Source of the DNA: Dactylis glomerata
Lineage: Eukaryota > Streptophyta > Magnoliopsida > Poales > Poaceae
DNA: 64,000 bases
Assembly (NCBI GenBank): GCA_007115705.1
Contig: QXEO01000344.1
Span: forward strand, 124,001 to 188,000
Direction of reading: 5' to 3'
The number at the start of each line of letters is the position of its first letter. Position 1 is the stretch's first letter. This document shows positions 22,192-34,296 of this stretch, in pieces. The notes beneath the pieces were generated by a model. That model made no database searches. It was not told the origin of the DNA and was given only the letters and a program-made list of their open reading frames with translations. A program made the position numbers and the translations under genes.

Positions 22192-25115
22192 AACTCCTGC
22201 TCGTTCTCGAGTAGGTAAGTGATAACAAAAGAAATAATTTTTGAGGTGACATGCACCTACACAATCTTGATCATCTATGTCAGCGTTGTGCGCTAGGATC
22301 AAAAGAACTTAAAACATGGGCATGAAAGATATAATCTTGATAGAAGAAACTTAGCAACCATGTTATAACATGAAAAAGAACACAAATGAAAGATCATGAA
22401 AATGAAACAATGAAAGTCAAACGTGTGTTCAAATCATATGGAAAAACATACAAATGGTTTTCAGCTTGTCCTTCATGAGAGAGCAAAACATAAATGCATA
22501 GGACACCTTCAAGTTTAAGAGGGCAACTAGATACAAGTAATTTGAGAACAAGTGAAACCAACATCATGAATCAATCAATGAAAACTTTGGGACAATGCAC
22601 ATTATACTCTGAATGACAACTATGCTCTCTTAGACGGTGCATAAAGGTAGAAGGTGGTGACTCAACATAAAAGTAAAAGAAAGGCCCTTCGCGGAGGGAA
22701 GCAGTGATTGCAAGTTTTATAAACCTTCAAAAATTATGGTACTTACCGTCTTTGAGCTCTCATTGCCCCCATCATAAGCATCTTGAATGGTTAAACTTAA
22801 TGCGAGTACACTTATGATGCATATGTTTGACAAATCATAAGTTAAAAACCTCGTGTCCCGTGAAGTACGAATACCCAAACCTTATGCTACTTTACTTAGA
22901 GTCCCAAGCAAGCTCTTGTCATTATAAGTATACACGTATCATCGAGAACCGCCAACGGGGTACCTCCGTGCCCGATGACATGGAACAAGCCCACATCAAA
23001 ATGATAGTACAAACAGACAATGAACACCTCTGCATCTCTTTTATTTACCATTGGTATAGCTTTTTATTGTGAGATGCGTCGTCGAATGTTCACTATGGGC
23101 ATGCTGTAAATTTCCACCATGAATTATGCATGGCTTAGATTAGCGGCCCAGGCGTTTCTCTAACACGTATACAAACTCCATGATCCCGCAAGATTCTCAA
23201 TTCATTTCACATCGCGAGTATCCATAAACAAAATATCACGATATCAACTCAAATAAAAGATAGTGCAATGTTGAAAGCTTGCCCCATGACGGCATGGCTG
23301 GGCTAATTTCCAACTTACAACTTGCAAGCATAATAACTCAACATAAGAGAGCCACAATGTCAAAATTTTAAAACGATAAAAGTAAAGTGTGCCATCAGGT
23401 TCGTGAGAGCTTTACTGACCAATTTTTGCATAAGACCAAAAATAGTTTAATTTGAAGGATAGATAAAAGCAAGTCAAATGTACTTTGGAATAGCAAATTA
23501 CTAATAGGTATGTATGGTGGACACATTGGAACAACTTGGTTTTTAGGAGTTGGATGCACGAGTAGAGCTCATACTCAGTACAAAATGAGGGCTAGCAAAA
23601 GACTGGGAGCGACCAATTAAGAGAGCAATAACGGCCATAATCATGCAAAGCGACAAAGCGACATTAAAAGAAGCATAAGATGGCATCAAAAGTCAAAAAC
23701 TAAAATGATCATAGAGGCTTATGGTGACTTTGTATGAGTCTAACATGTGTGAGCATGCGCCAAGTCAACCCAAATAAAGCATCAAAGGAGAAAACCAAAA
23801 TAATGCTTCCAAATAATTAAAACAACGCATGATTTTTTTCAAAGGCTCATTAAGCAATCTCAGTCATTTGAGACAAGTCATGCTACAGCAAAACCACCAA
23901 GCATACTATCAAAAGACATCAAGCACAACATGTAAAAGCTTAGGCCGCAGTCTACACAAGCTCCTTCTTGTACCACTTTTTTGCAGAAAGCTTTTTCTCT
24001 TTTCCAACACCATTCGAACTTTTTATAAACAACTCTTTTTGATGAAAACCAACATGGACAAGAGGTCAAAATACACCTTGATGAAAAGATATAACAAGAT
24101 CTGAACACAAATCAAGGTGAAAAACGAAAGCTAAACGCAGTTCTAGAAAAAGAAGAACACTCGTTGAACGATAAGAGTGAAAAATGGAGTGTTCTTGGCA
24201 AATGAAAAGCAAGGCAACTTCTCCAAAAGGAATTTGTTGGGTTCTAACCATTTATTGCAGAAAAAAAAACTAAACAAAACTGAAAACTAAAAACAACTGA
24301 TGCTCCAAGAAAAACACATAATGCATAAATCAATAAAAATATAGTGTGTTGAAAGGTGACCTGATTTTTGCCGATGAAGAAGGGGTGCCTCGGGGGCATC
24401 CCCAAGCTTTGACGCTTGTACCTCTTGGATATTTCTTGGGGTGCGTGAGCATCCCCAAGCTTGATCTTTTGTCCATTCTTCAACTCATCTCATCATTCTC
24501 CAATCCCTACACTTGAAAACTTCCTTCATACAAAACTAAACACAATTCTATTAGCAACATTAGTGTAAGCATAACATTGAATCAACCCTTTTTGCTTCAG
24601 TTTTCAACTCAAAACCACCACATATAAAGCATATACTACTGTAGCAACTTCCCCAAAAGTTCCGTGATCAAAAGAACTCAAAAAGAAAGCGATAAAGCGG
24701 CAAACACAAATATTGGCAGAAATCTATCAAAACAGAACAGCTGACAAAGATCGAATTTTTAGAGGGTGTTCTGTTGCTTAAATCAAAAAGTGTTCAACCA
24801 ATGAAAGTTTGGATATAACCTGGGGCATATACACAAGAAATCACAGGTCCAAAAGATATTCTGAGAAGTTTCACGAATTTTTATGGTGCAACACCGAAAA
24901 CTGTTTCAGGACAGCAACATCCCTAAATCTTACCTCACTCAAATTAGAGGCTTCTCTTTGCACAAAAATGAAATAAAAAGGATAAGGAGAGGTTATTACA
25001 GTAGTAATAACTTCCAAGACTCAAATAAAAGAAAAAGAACTGAAAGTAAAAATATTGGGTTATCTCCCAAGAGTGCTTTTCTTTAACGCCTTTGAGCTAG
25101 GCCAGAAAGTGTGAA
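22192..25115 (-). other. Non-coding internal region of element B
   Basis: No open frame longer than about 90 codons and no pol motif occurs in these 2.9 kb. Much of it matches, on the opposite strand, the internal region of element D at 43790-46340, for example the GAGTGCTTTTCTTTAACG and GAGAAGCCTCTAATTTGAGT segments. The conserved non-coding body may hold packaging or regulatory signals for the family. Confidence 0.75.
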
Positions 25116-27179
25116 TCAAGTAATATCAAGTGATGAAGCATCAAGCTCATAATTTGCTCTAAGAATAGAGTCAAAAAGCAATTTATTTCTCTTTCTAGGG
25201 AAGTGTTCCATACCTTTCTTGAGTGGGAATTGATATTTGATAGTGCCTTCCCTCATATCAATGATGGCACCTACAGTTCGAAGAAAGGGTCTTCCCAAAA
25301 TAATAGGACATGAAGCATTGCATTCAACATCCATGACAAGAAAATCAACGGGAACAAGGTTATTGTTAACCATAATAAGAACATCATTAATCCTTCCCAA
25401 AGGTTTCTTCTTAGCAACATCAGCAATAGGAACATCATAATAACACTTTTCAAGAGATGGTAAATCAAGCATGTCATAAATCTTTCTAGGCATGATAGAA
25501 ATACTAGCACCTAGATCACATAAAGCATGGCAATCAAAACCATTAACATGCATATCAATGATGGGTTTCCAACCATCTTCTAATTTCTTGGGAATAGAGG
25601 CTTTTTGCTTCAACTTTTCATCCCTAATTTTCATAAGAGCATTGGTAATATGCTTAGTAAAAGCAACATTTAAAGAACTGGCATTGGGAGTCAAAGCAAG
25701 CTTTTGTAAGAACAAAATAACTTCAAATATATTGCAGCCATCAACATCAAAATCATTAAAAGAAATAGAGCTATCATCTCCTACACTCCAAAAAAATTCA
25801 GCACTCTTTTGAGAAAAAGTTTTTGCTGTTTTAGGCTTTTTAACACAAGGAGTGGGAGTTTTCTCGACACCAATCAAAGTAAGAGGATTGCTAGCATTTG
25901 GAATAACATCATTAGAGGTAGTAATGGTACATACCTTCATCTTTCTAGCCATCTCATCTTCTCTTTCCCACCTGGCATGCAATTCTGCTAGCATCCTAAT
26001 ATTTTCATCAATTCTAACTTGGATAGCATTAGCAGTAGCAAAAACATTGTTCTCTTTCACCTCATTAGGCACCACTTTTAATTTCAGAAGTTCAACATCA
26101 TGAGCAAGGCTATCAACTTTAGAAGCATGAGTATCAATTTTGCCTAACTTTTCCTCAACAGACTTGTTAAAAACACTTTGCTTACCGATGAATTCCTTGA
26201 GCATCACCTCAAGCTCGGAGGGCGTGGCCCTAGTGTTGTTGGAGGAATTACCATAAGAGTTACCATAACCATTACCATTGGTAGAAGGATACGACCTATA
26301 ATTGTTACTAGCAAAATTGTTCCTATAAGCATTGTTGTTGCAATTATTATTTCTAATGAAGTTTACATCAACATGCTCTTCTTGAGCAACCAAAGAGGCC
26401 AAAGGAACATTATTAGGATCTACATGAGTCCTATCATTAGAAAGAATAAGCATTATAGCATCAATCTTATCACTCAAGGAAGAGGTTTCCTCAACAGAAT
26501 TTACCTTCTTACCTTGTGGAGCTCTCTCGGCGTGCCATTCAGAGTAATTTACCATCATATTGTTGAGAAGCTTGGTTGCGGCGCCCAAGGTAAGGGACAT
26601 AAAAGTGCCTCCAGCAGCTGAATCCAATAGGTTCCTTGAAGAAAAATTCAGTCCTGCATAAAAAGTTTGGACAATCATGCAAGTAGTCAGTCCATGAGTG
26701 GGACAATTCTTTATCATTGATTTCATTCTTTCCCAAGCTTGAGCAACATGTTCATTATCAAACTGACTAAACTTCATAATATTACTACGCAAAGCTATAA
26801 TCTTAGCAGGAGGATATTATCTACCAATAAAAGTATCCTTACAGTTAGCCCATGAATCAATACTATTTTTCGGCAAAGACAGCAACCAATCCTTAGCTTT
26901 TCCTCTCAAAGAAAAAGGAAACAACTTAAGCTTAATAATATCACATTCTACATCCTTATATTTCTGCATCTCACATAGCTCAACAAAATTGTTGAGATGA
27001 GCTGCAGCATCATCATTACTAGCACCAGAAAATTGCTCTTTCATAACAAGGTTCAACAAAGCAGGTTTAATCTCATAAAAATCAGCAGCAGGAGCACGTG
27101 GCGCAATAGGAGTGCAGATAAAATCATTATTATTAGTGCTAGTAAAATCACACAACTTGGTGTTCTTATGAGTAGCCAT
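25116..27179 (-). pseudogene. gag with protease-like region of element B
   Basis: The first part (ATG at 27179, MATHKNTKL) carries a retrotransposon gag domain: FSGASNDDAAAHLNNF, LKLFPFSLRGKAKDWL. It is interrupted by one TAA at about 26814, just before the YPPAK motif, and then runs open for more than 550 codons to 25116. The C-terminal third resembles a retropepsin fold (CDLGASISIMP, ILGRPFLRT), with DLGAS where the active site is usually D-T/S-G-A. No zinc knuckle and no pol follow. One stop codon prevents a single full-length product. Confidence 0.8.
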
Positions 27180-27335
27180 TCTAGCAAAGCTAAAAGCAGA
27201 CAAGTAAAAACAACTACAAGGATACTAATTTTTTGTGTTTTTGATAAAACGATGCAAGTAAAAATAAAGTAAAGCAAAACTTAAAACAAAGTAAAGGATG
27301 TGCGTGTGAAACTCCCCTTGCAGAAGTCTTCTTTT

Positions 27336-27353
27336 TCCCCGGCAACGGCGCCA
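27336..27353 (-). other. Primer binding site of element B
   Basis: TGGCGCCGTTGCCGGGGA on the minus strand, about 10 bp inside the 5' LTR. The same 18-mer occurs in element D at 42691-42708. It is typical of plant gypsy elements. Confidence 0.8.
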
Positions 27354-27363
27354 GAAAACTTGT

Positions 27364-29042
27364 TGATGGCGCGGTGATGATGATGCTAGAAAGCTTGATT
27401 GCGTTTGTTGATGAAGTAAAATGACCGGCCAGTTGGAAACCCCAAGAGAAGGTTTGATGAATATAGCAGCAAGTTTTCCCTCAGTTATGAAACCAAGGTT
27501 ATCAATCCAGTAGGAAAAAGACAATACTCCAGAAGGTGATGCTTGATAGCCTAGTGACACTCCAACAAGGGCGCCGTTAACGATTTCTTGTTAGCGCGTC
27601 TTCAACCAGTTGCAACGTGGAACCTGCACACAACACAACCAAATACTTTGTTCCCAACTTACGACGAGGTTGTTAATCTCACCGGTTTGCTTGAAACAAA
27701 GGGTATGAGCGTATCGAGTGGAAAGTGATAGTAGTATGCGAGTAAAGTAAATAGTGCGAGTAAAGTAAACAGGCGATAGCAATATAATGGAAATAGGACC
27801 AGGGTCCACAGTTCACTAGTGGTGTCTCTCCATAAGATAAAATAACACATGTTGGGTAAACAAATTACAGTTGGGCAATTGATAGAATAAAGACACCGTG
27901 CATGTCGAGAGGATCACTATGAGATTTACTCTGGGCATTACAACAAGATACATAGACCGCCATCCAACTGCATCTATGACTAATAATCCACTTGTGGCGA
28001 ATCAATCCGAGAACTCCACAAGTATTAAGTTGCGAACAACAGACAACTGCATTAAGCAAAGTGTATAATGTAAACAAAGCATATGCCCTTGAGCATATGA
28101 ATGTTGTTTTCTCCCTAGTGGCAACAGCATATCTACAACTTTAGAGGTTTCTGTCACTCCCCCAGATTAAATAGAGGCATGAACCCACTATCGAGCATAA
28201 ATACCCCCTCTTGGAGTCACTAGCAACTACTCGGCCAAGATAGCTACTAACAACGGAGAGCATGCAAGATCATAAACAACATAGAGATAACATAAGATAA
28301 TATTCAGCACATCAACTCAATCATAACACCAATATTTATTGGATCCCAACAAACACAACATGTAGAATTACATAACGGTAGTCTCGATCATGTAAAGCAG
28401 CTCATGAGATCTAAACATGAAGCACGTGGTGGAGAAGACAACCATCTAGCTACTGCTATGGACCCATAGTCCAAGGTAGACTACTCACTCATCGCGCTGG
28501 AGGCAAGCATGGCGATGAAGAAGACCTCCGGTGGCGATTCCCCTCTCCGGCAGGGTGCCGGGAAGAGCTTCTAGACCCTCCCGATCTCGGGTCGACGACG
28601 GTGGTGGATCGTGATATGTTTCTGGAAAAGTGATCGGGTATTTAGGTTTTTTCCGTAGGGGGGTATTTATAGGCGAAGGGGCGGCGCTAGAGGTGGACTA
28701 GGGGGGCCTCACCACAGGTGGGCGCGGGCCAGGGGCAGGCCACGCCCCCTGGTGGTGTGGCCGCCCTGTGTCCCTTCTCCGTCTCCTCTTCGGTTCTCTG
28801 GAAGCTTCGGTAAATTTCTGGATGTTTGGCTTTTGTTTCGTCCAATTCCGAGAATATTTCCTGTGTAACTTTTCTGAAACACAAAAAACAGCAGAAAACA
28901 GGGAACTAGCACTGTGGCATCTCGTTAATAGGTTAGTTTCGGAAAATGCATAAAAATGCCACGAAGTGTAACGAACACTAAGCAAATGGTGTAAAAACAA
29001 GCATGGAGCATCAAAAATTATAGATACGTTAGAGGCGTATCA
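27364..29042 (-). repeat. 5' LTR of element B
   Basis: A 1,679-bp partner of 20499-22177, starting TGATGGCGCGG and ending GAGGCGTATCA on the plus strand, with the TSD GGCCG immediately outside. The two LTRs differ by scattered substitutions only. Confidence 0.9.
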
Positions 29043-29323
29043 GGCCGCGCCACCTAGGGTGTGGCGGGCCTGTGGCCCCCTCCGTCTCATCTTCGGTCGT
29101 CATGAAGCTTCGGTAAAAATAGGAGGTTCGGCTTTTGTTTCGTCCAATTCCGAGAATATTTCCTGTGTAGCTTTTCTGAAACATAAAAACAGCAGAAAAT
29201 AGGGGAACTGGCACTGTGGCGTCTCGTTAGTAGGTTAGTTCTGGAAAATGCATAAAACACCACGAAGTATAACAAAACACAAAGCAAATGGTGTATAAAC
29301 AAGCATGGAGCATAAAAAATTAT

Positions 29324-29535
29324 GGGATTTCTATTTTCGTGCCCCTGGGTCGTTAGTTGTACTCAGTTTTCCCCAGCCGCTTAAATTTTCCTCAGTTTTC
29401 CCCTCGCTCCAGTTTGAAATCCCTCGCAGACGCTCGGACGGGAGGGTTGCCGTCTGGTCAGAGGCCTTAGACCATTACCGGTGACGGCTAGGGAGCCGCG
29501 GTGGTTGTGAATGGACCGTTGCTTTTGAATGGTGT
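29324..29535 (+). repeat. Left TIR of the MULE
   Basis: It contains CGTGCCCCTGGGTCGTTAG, GTACTCAGTTTTCCCC, CGCTCGGACGGGAGGGTTGC, the GTGACGGCTAGGGAGCCGC segment and AATGGACCGTTGCTTTTGAA. All of these recur in reverse complement at the right end in the same order. Confidence 0.9.
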
Positions 29536-29656
29536 TGACTGTTGACCCAATGAGACACATCGGACTGGCGGTCACTCACCCAAAGCTTTCCCCTCCGCCC
29601 GAGACTGGAAGAGCTCACAGTCCCTCCGCCGCCACGCCGTCCTGCCCTCCTACCTT

Positions 29657-32600
29657 ATGGCGTCGTCCGCCCCCGAGCCGCCCCCGCCCCCACCACCACC
29701 CCCAGGAGGCGGAGAGGGCTCCGCCTCCACTAGATCTACCCCTATCGTGGTAGAGTTTGTACATCCGTCTGGTGTGCCGATTATGCCCCTCAACGGTGAA
29801 GAAGATTGGGAATCAGAGGGATCTAACGCATGGATTCCATCTGGGTAAGCATCGTCTGCCTATGTGAATTAACAGTAGGCAGTTTTTGAGCGCGAATCGT
29901 TGTTGCTCAACTAACTGTGTTGCTTTTCGAATAGGATTGATCCAGCGCTGGCTTTTCGGCTGGTGGTTAGGCTGGATACTAGCTTTTTCTGTGATTCTGA
30001 ACGCAATGTGAGCGGATTTTACATCCCAGCGGTGGTTGCAACTACCATCTCGTTGAGGGATTTAAAAGATAACATCTGCGCTCAGTACCCCTAGGGCGCT
30101 GGCGATTCAGTTGATTTCCAATATTTCAACAGCATGGAGGGAAGATATGTTCCACTAATTTTTGACGACGATCTGGGAATTCTTTTTGCTTTAAATGATT
30201 CTTGCCGTGTCGGTAAAATTCGAATCCATGTGGACAGGGTCCAGGCATCATCTGGTGTTGAGGCATCATCAGGTGGTCGGGCATCATGTCTCTCTAGTGT
30301 TGCTACCTCTGCTAATCGTGTGCGCCATCCCGCTCCTTGTAGGTCCACAGTAGCACCATCTGTCCCCAGTGCTAGTGATAGTGGTAGCCAGATCGTTCTT
30401 GCGGTCGATGTGGAGGACGATGCAGAGATTGAGGATCCTTCTCCTCAAGATGATGAGGATGAGTTGATGTTTCCTGAATTGGTAGATCGATGCAGTAAGC
30501 AGGCAATGGAGGATCAATACATGGAAGATATTGCATAAGGTGCCAGATTTGATGACACTGATGATGAAGAGAAGGATGAGAACAATGACAGCCTCGTTTT
30601 AGCCGATTACGAAGGTGATGACTTGCCAACAATTGAGTGGAACAGGGAGGATCCTCAGCTTGCAGAAGGCACCGTATTTCAAACGATGATGGACTGCTGT
30701 AATGCAATTACTACATATTGCATTCTCACCAAGAATGATTATAAGGTTATTAAAAGTGAGCTAGGTAGGTTCACAGTTAAGTGCCCATACAAGAGGTGTA
30801 AGTGGAGGCTACATGCATCCACAATGCTCAGAAGCACCGTGGTTCAGGTACTACGCCAACCAGTTGTGTATTTTAGATCACAATATAAAATTTGTTAACT
30901 GTTACTGACATCCCTTATAATTATGTTTCAGATAAAGAAGAACTCGATCGACCATACTTGTCCACCACGAGCGGGAGCGCCAGAGGAGAAATCAAAGCTA
31001 GCGAAGACTAGGTGGTTGGCAGATGCAATCATAGATTGGCTGAGAGAAACTCCATCACTTGGTCCAATAGCACTCATAAAATTGATATCTGATAAGTTTA
31101 ATATAAAAATACCTTACATGAGGATGTTCTATGCAAAGGAAATGGCTCTTGACAGGATCAATGGTCCATGGAATGAAAGCTTTCAGTTGCTTTACACTTT
31201 CAAAGCTGAAGTGGAGATGGCTAGTCCAGGCAGTGTTATAGCGATAGACAAGCATACAGTTCCCTACATATTGAAAAGCGGGAGGATAATGCATAAGGAA
31301 TGTTTTAGAAGGGCTTTTGTTTGTTTCAAAGCTTGCTGGAAAGGCTTTCTGGATGGTTGCAGGCCTTATTTGGCCGTGGATGCAACAGCTCTTCATGGCA
31401 GGTTTAAAGGACAACTAGTTGCTGCTACTGCAGTTGATGGACACAATTGGATGTTCCCTGTTGCTTATGGAGTTCTGGAGGTTGAGTCAGAGGAAAGTTG
31501 GACTTGGTTTCTGCAGAATTTGCGCGACCTTATAGGTCATCCACCCGGACTTGCTATCCACACAGACGCTTGCAAAGGTTTAGAGAGTGCAGTAGAAGCA
31601 GTATTCCCTGGAGTGGAGCATAGGGAATGTATGCGACACTTGGTACAGAATTTTACAAAAAAATTCAAGGGTAAAGTTTATACTGACAACCTATGGCCAG
31701 CTGCATACACATGCAGCATTAGGAAGCATCTGTTTCATTTGGAAGTGTTGTATAAACAAAAACCTGGGGTGAAGGAGTACTTGAATGAACATCATGGTAG
31801 GGTGTGGTCAAGAAGCCAATTCAATGAAATTTGCAAGGTAGACTATGTAACAAGTAACCTTGCGGAGAGTTTCAATGCAAAGGTCAAGTCATTGAAAGGG
31901 CTTATGCCGTGGCAAATATTTGATAAGATTAGGCAGATGATCATGATAAAGATCGATCTGCGTCAAAGAATTGCAGCCACAAAATATGTTGGCCATCTCA
32001 TGCTCCCATCTTTGATTAAGTCTTTGCATTCCAGGGCAAAACAATTGAAGATGAAATGCATCAGAAAAGGAATGGAGGCGGAGGTAACCTACACTGACAG
32101 TAAAAACAGGCAGTGGAGGTATCCAGTGAGTTTGGTTGATAGGACATGCCATTGTAGGCGATGGCAGATCCGTGGGATACCCTGCATACACGCATTGTTT
32201 TTCATGAGTGTTATAGCGGGTGCAGAAGGTGAAGTTGATCAGTATGTGTCAGAGTATTTCTCTGTTGCCAAATTTAGGGCTGCATATGCTATGAATGTTC
32301 CTACCTTGTTGGGAAAAGACCAATGGATGAAAGTCGATCCAGGCTTCAAACTGTACTCTCCAGTTTTGACTAGACCGGCAGGTAGGCCGAGGAAGAATAG
32401 GATCAGAGCTAGTGCAGAGGGTGGTGCACCGATTCGATGACGTAAGTGCAAACATTGTGGAACCCCTGGACACATTGCTAGGCTTTGTAAAAATCCAGTT
32501 GACCCAGCTTTTGGAATGGAAGATCAGGCGGGAGCAGCAAATGCAGAGGAGAATGAAGCAACAATTCAACAGGAGGAGATTGAAGCAATGAATTGAGAGC

Positions 32601-33037
32601 TGCTTGAACCGATGGATCGAGAGCTGCTTGAACCGATGGATCGAGAGCTGCTTGAACCGATGGATCGAGAGCTGCTTGAACAGATGAATTGAGAGCTGCT
32701 TGAACCGATGGATCGAGAGCAGAGGGAACTGATGGATCTAGAGGCCGTTGAAGCAATGCATAGACAGCTGAGTGAAGGAATTGATCGAGAGCTGGGTAAA
32801 CCGATGGATCAAGAGCAGATTGTAGAAGCAAGGGAAGAAAATGCATTAGAAGAAAGAGCACAAGCTTCGTATGATATGGTTGTCTCGGTCTTGGCACAAC
32901 CCGAAGAGAAGAAGAAGAAGAACAAGAAAGAGGGCAAAAGGAAGGTAGACACCGGTAATATCCCTGGTAGGGTTACCCGGAGTAAGGTGGTGGACCCAGC
33001 GAGTCACACCAGGAGCAAGAGAAAGATTTTATTTTGA
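29657..33037 (+). pseudogene. MuDR-type transposase, decayed
   Basis: Proposed exons are 29657-29844, 29935-30847 and 30932-33037, joined at GT/AG sites in a consistent phase. The N-terminal half has a PB1-like segment and an acidic stretch. A MULE zinc-binding/N-terminal region (FTVKCPYKRCKWRLHA) follows. The catalytic domain has YLAVDATALHGRFKG and AIHTDACKGLESAV with the two expected Asp residues, and NLAESFNAK as a candidate Glu. A SWIM zinc finger (CHCRRWQIRGIPCIH) and a zinc knuckle (CKHCGTPGHIARLC) end the core. Stops lie at about 30091 (TAG), 30536 (TAA), 32438 (TGA), 32594 (TGA) and 32689 (TGA). The domain-bearing 505-codon stretch from 30932 is uninterrupted. Confidence 0.85.
32595..32715 (+). 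repeat. 24-bp coding tandem repeat in transposase tail
   Basis: GAGCTGCTTGAACCGATGGATCGA is repeated about four to five times (residues ELLEPMDR). Two units carry AATTGA where others have GATCGA, and these create the in-frame TGA stops. The rest of the tail (32710-32830) looks like diverged units of the same repeat. Confidence 0.85.
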
Positions 33038-33112
33038 ACAATTAATTTAAATGTATGTGTTATTGCAAGTTTTCTATGGTCATGCACCTCGAATAAGTTC
33101 ATCGCTTAAGCC

Positions 33113-33408
33113 ACATTTATCATTTTTTAAGTGACTAAACTCAAAAAATATAGTTTTGGGTTTAGTTTAATTCAAAAAAATCAAAATAATTCAAAACATG
33201 GTGGAACCTTCCCATGGAGTCTTGTTATGTTACCTACAACCTAGAAAAATAATAATGGAAAAGGAAATTTATCATTTTCTAAGTGACTAAACTCAAAAAA
33301 TATAGTTTTGGGTTTAGTTTAATTCAAAATAATTCAAAACATGGTGGAACCTTCCCATGGAGTCTTGTTATGTTACCTACAACCTAGAGAAATAATAATG
33401 GAAAAGGA
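33113..33408. repeat. Two tandem copies of a ~150-bp non-coding unit
   Basis: Both units contain AAGTGACTAAACTCAAAAAA, TATAGTTTTGGGTTTAGTTT, AACATGGTGGAACCTTCCCA and ACCTACAACCTAGA. The first has an extra TCAAAAAAA segment. This is the 3' flank of the transposase gene inside the MULE; no gene lies here. The remaining DNA to 34290 holds TIR-like text (33690-33830) and GC-rich repeats. Confidence 0.8.
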
Positions 33409-33684
33409 AATATAGAGATATGAAGGTTTTCTCAAAACCACTTCCTAGTCCATGAGCTACTAGCTATGAAGATGCAGGGCTTTCTACTCAACACACCTCC
33501 CAAATACCCACTATGCTTACAAACTTTGTCCAAATGAGTCCAAATTCGTCACACTTGTGTATCTTTAAATTGCAAACAATATCACGTCGGCCAAAATGTA
33601 CTATATTGTTCAAATAACACAATCTAACAATTTTTATGCCAAAAGCTACAATTTCCCTTACTCCCTTTATTATTTGGGTGCCCA

Positions 33685-33835
33685 TGTTTTACTTAGTTTT
33701 ACTCAGTTTTCCCCCTCCGGGTCCACTTGTTTTACTCAGTCCTACTCAGTTTTGCCCTTTCGATAAACATTTCCTCACTTTTCCCCCTCTTAGTTCTACT
33801 CAGTTTTCCTCACTTGTACTCACTGGCTGATCTCT
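33685..33835 (+). repeat. Internal copy of TIR-type ACTCAGTTTTCC motifs
   Basis: The motif ACTCAGTTTTCC or close variants (TACTCAGTCC, CCTCACTTTTCCCC) occurs several times here, as it does in both terminal repeats of this MULE. It may be an internal relic of a second terminus, or motifs bound by the transposase. Confidence 0.5.
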
Positions 33836-34024
33836 GATTGGTCGAGATGTATGTCACACGGATCTTGGTTGGTTGATAGCTCAACGTACGCTTGCACCGT
33901 GGGATCATTTATGATCGGATGGCCTGTATATCTCTCTCTACCTCGATGGACGCATACGGAGAGAAGAGCAGAGCACATACCTACCAACCCTAGCAGTCGT
34001 ATCTTCCTCTCTTACTCTGGCGGT

Positions 34025-34232
34025 CGCGGCGGCGTGGATCTGCAGCGTGCGTGCGGCGGCGCGGATCTAACCGTGCGTGCGGCGGCACGGATCTAACCGT
34101 GCGTGTGGCCGCGCGGAACTGCAGCGTGCGGCGGCACGGATCTAACCGTGCGTGCGGCGGCGCAGATCTAACCGTGCGGCGGCGTGGATCTAAGAGTGCC
34201 GGTGAGGATCTAAGAGTGCCGGTGAGGATCTA
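34025..34232 (+). repeat. GC-rich tandem repeat, about 31 bp
   Basis: Units of the form GTGCGTGCGGCGGCGCGGATCT followed by AACC occur about six times and then shift to GTGCCGGTGAGGATCTAAGA. They lie just upstream of the ORF at 34297 and could act as its leader or promoter region. Confidence 0.75.
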
Positions 34233-34296
34233 ACCCTCAGAAATAGTTAAAATGTCTCTCTCTATCTCACTTTAGTTTATCTTCTCAGATCTGTTG

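Larger units (their letters stand above)
20499..29042 (-). mobile_element. LTR element B, full length, pol-less gypsy type
   Basis: An 8,544-bp element with two 1,679-bp LTRs and the 5-bp TSD GGCCG at 20494-20498 and 29043-29047. It reads on the minus strand: 5' LTR at 27364-29042, PBS, then gag and a protease-like region (27179-25116), then about 2.9 kb without coding capacity, then PPT and 3' LTR. No reverse transcriptase, RNase H or integrase motif occurs between the LTRs. It must therefore have moved with enzymes supplied by another element. The LTR start (minus strand TGATACG...) and the internal spacer are shared with element D. Confidence 0.88.
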
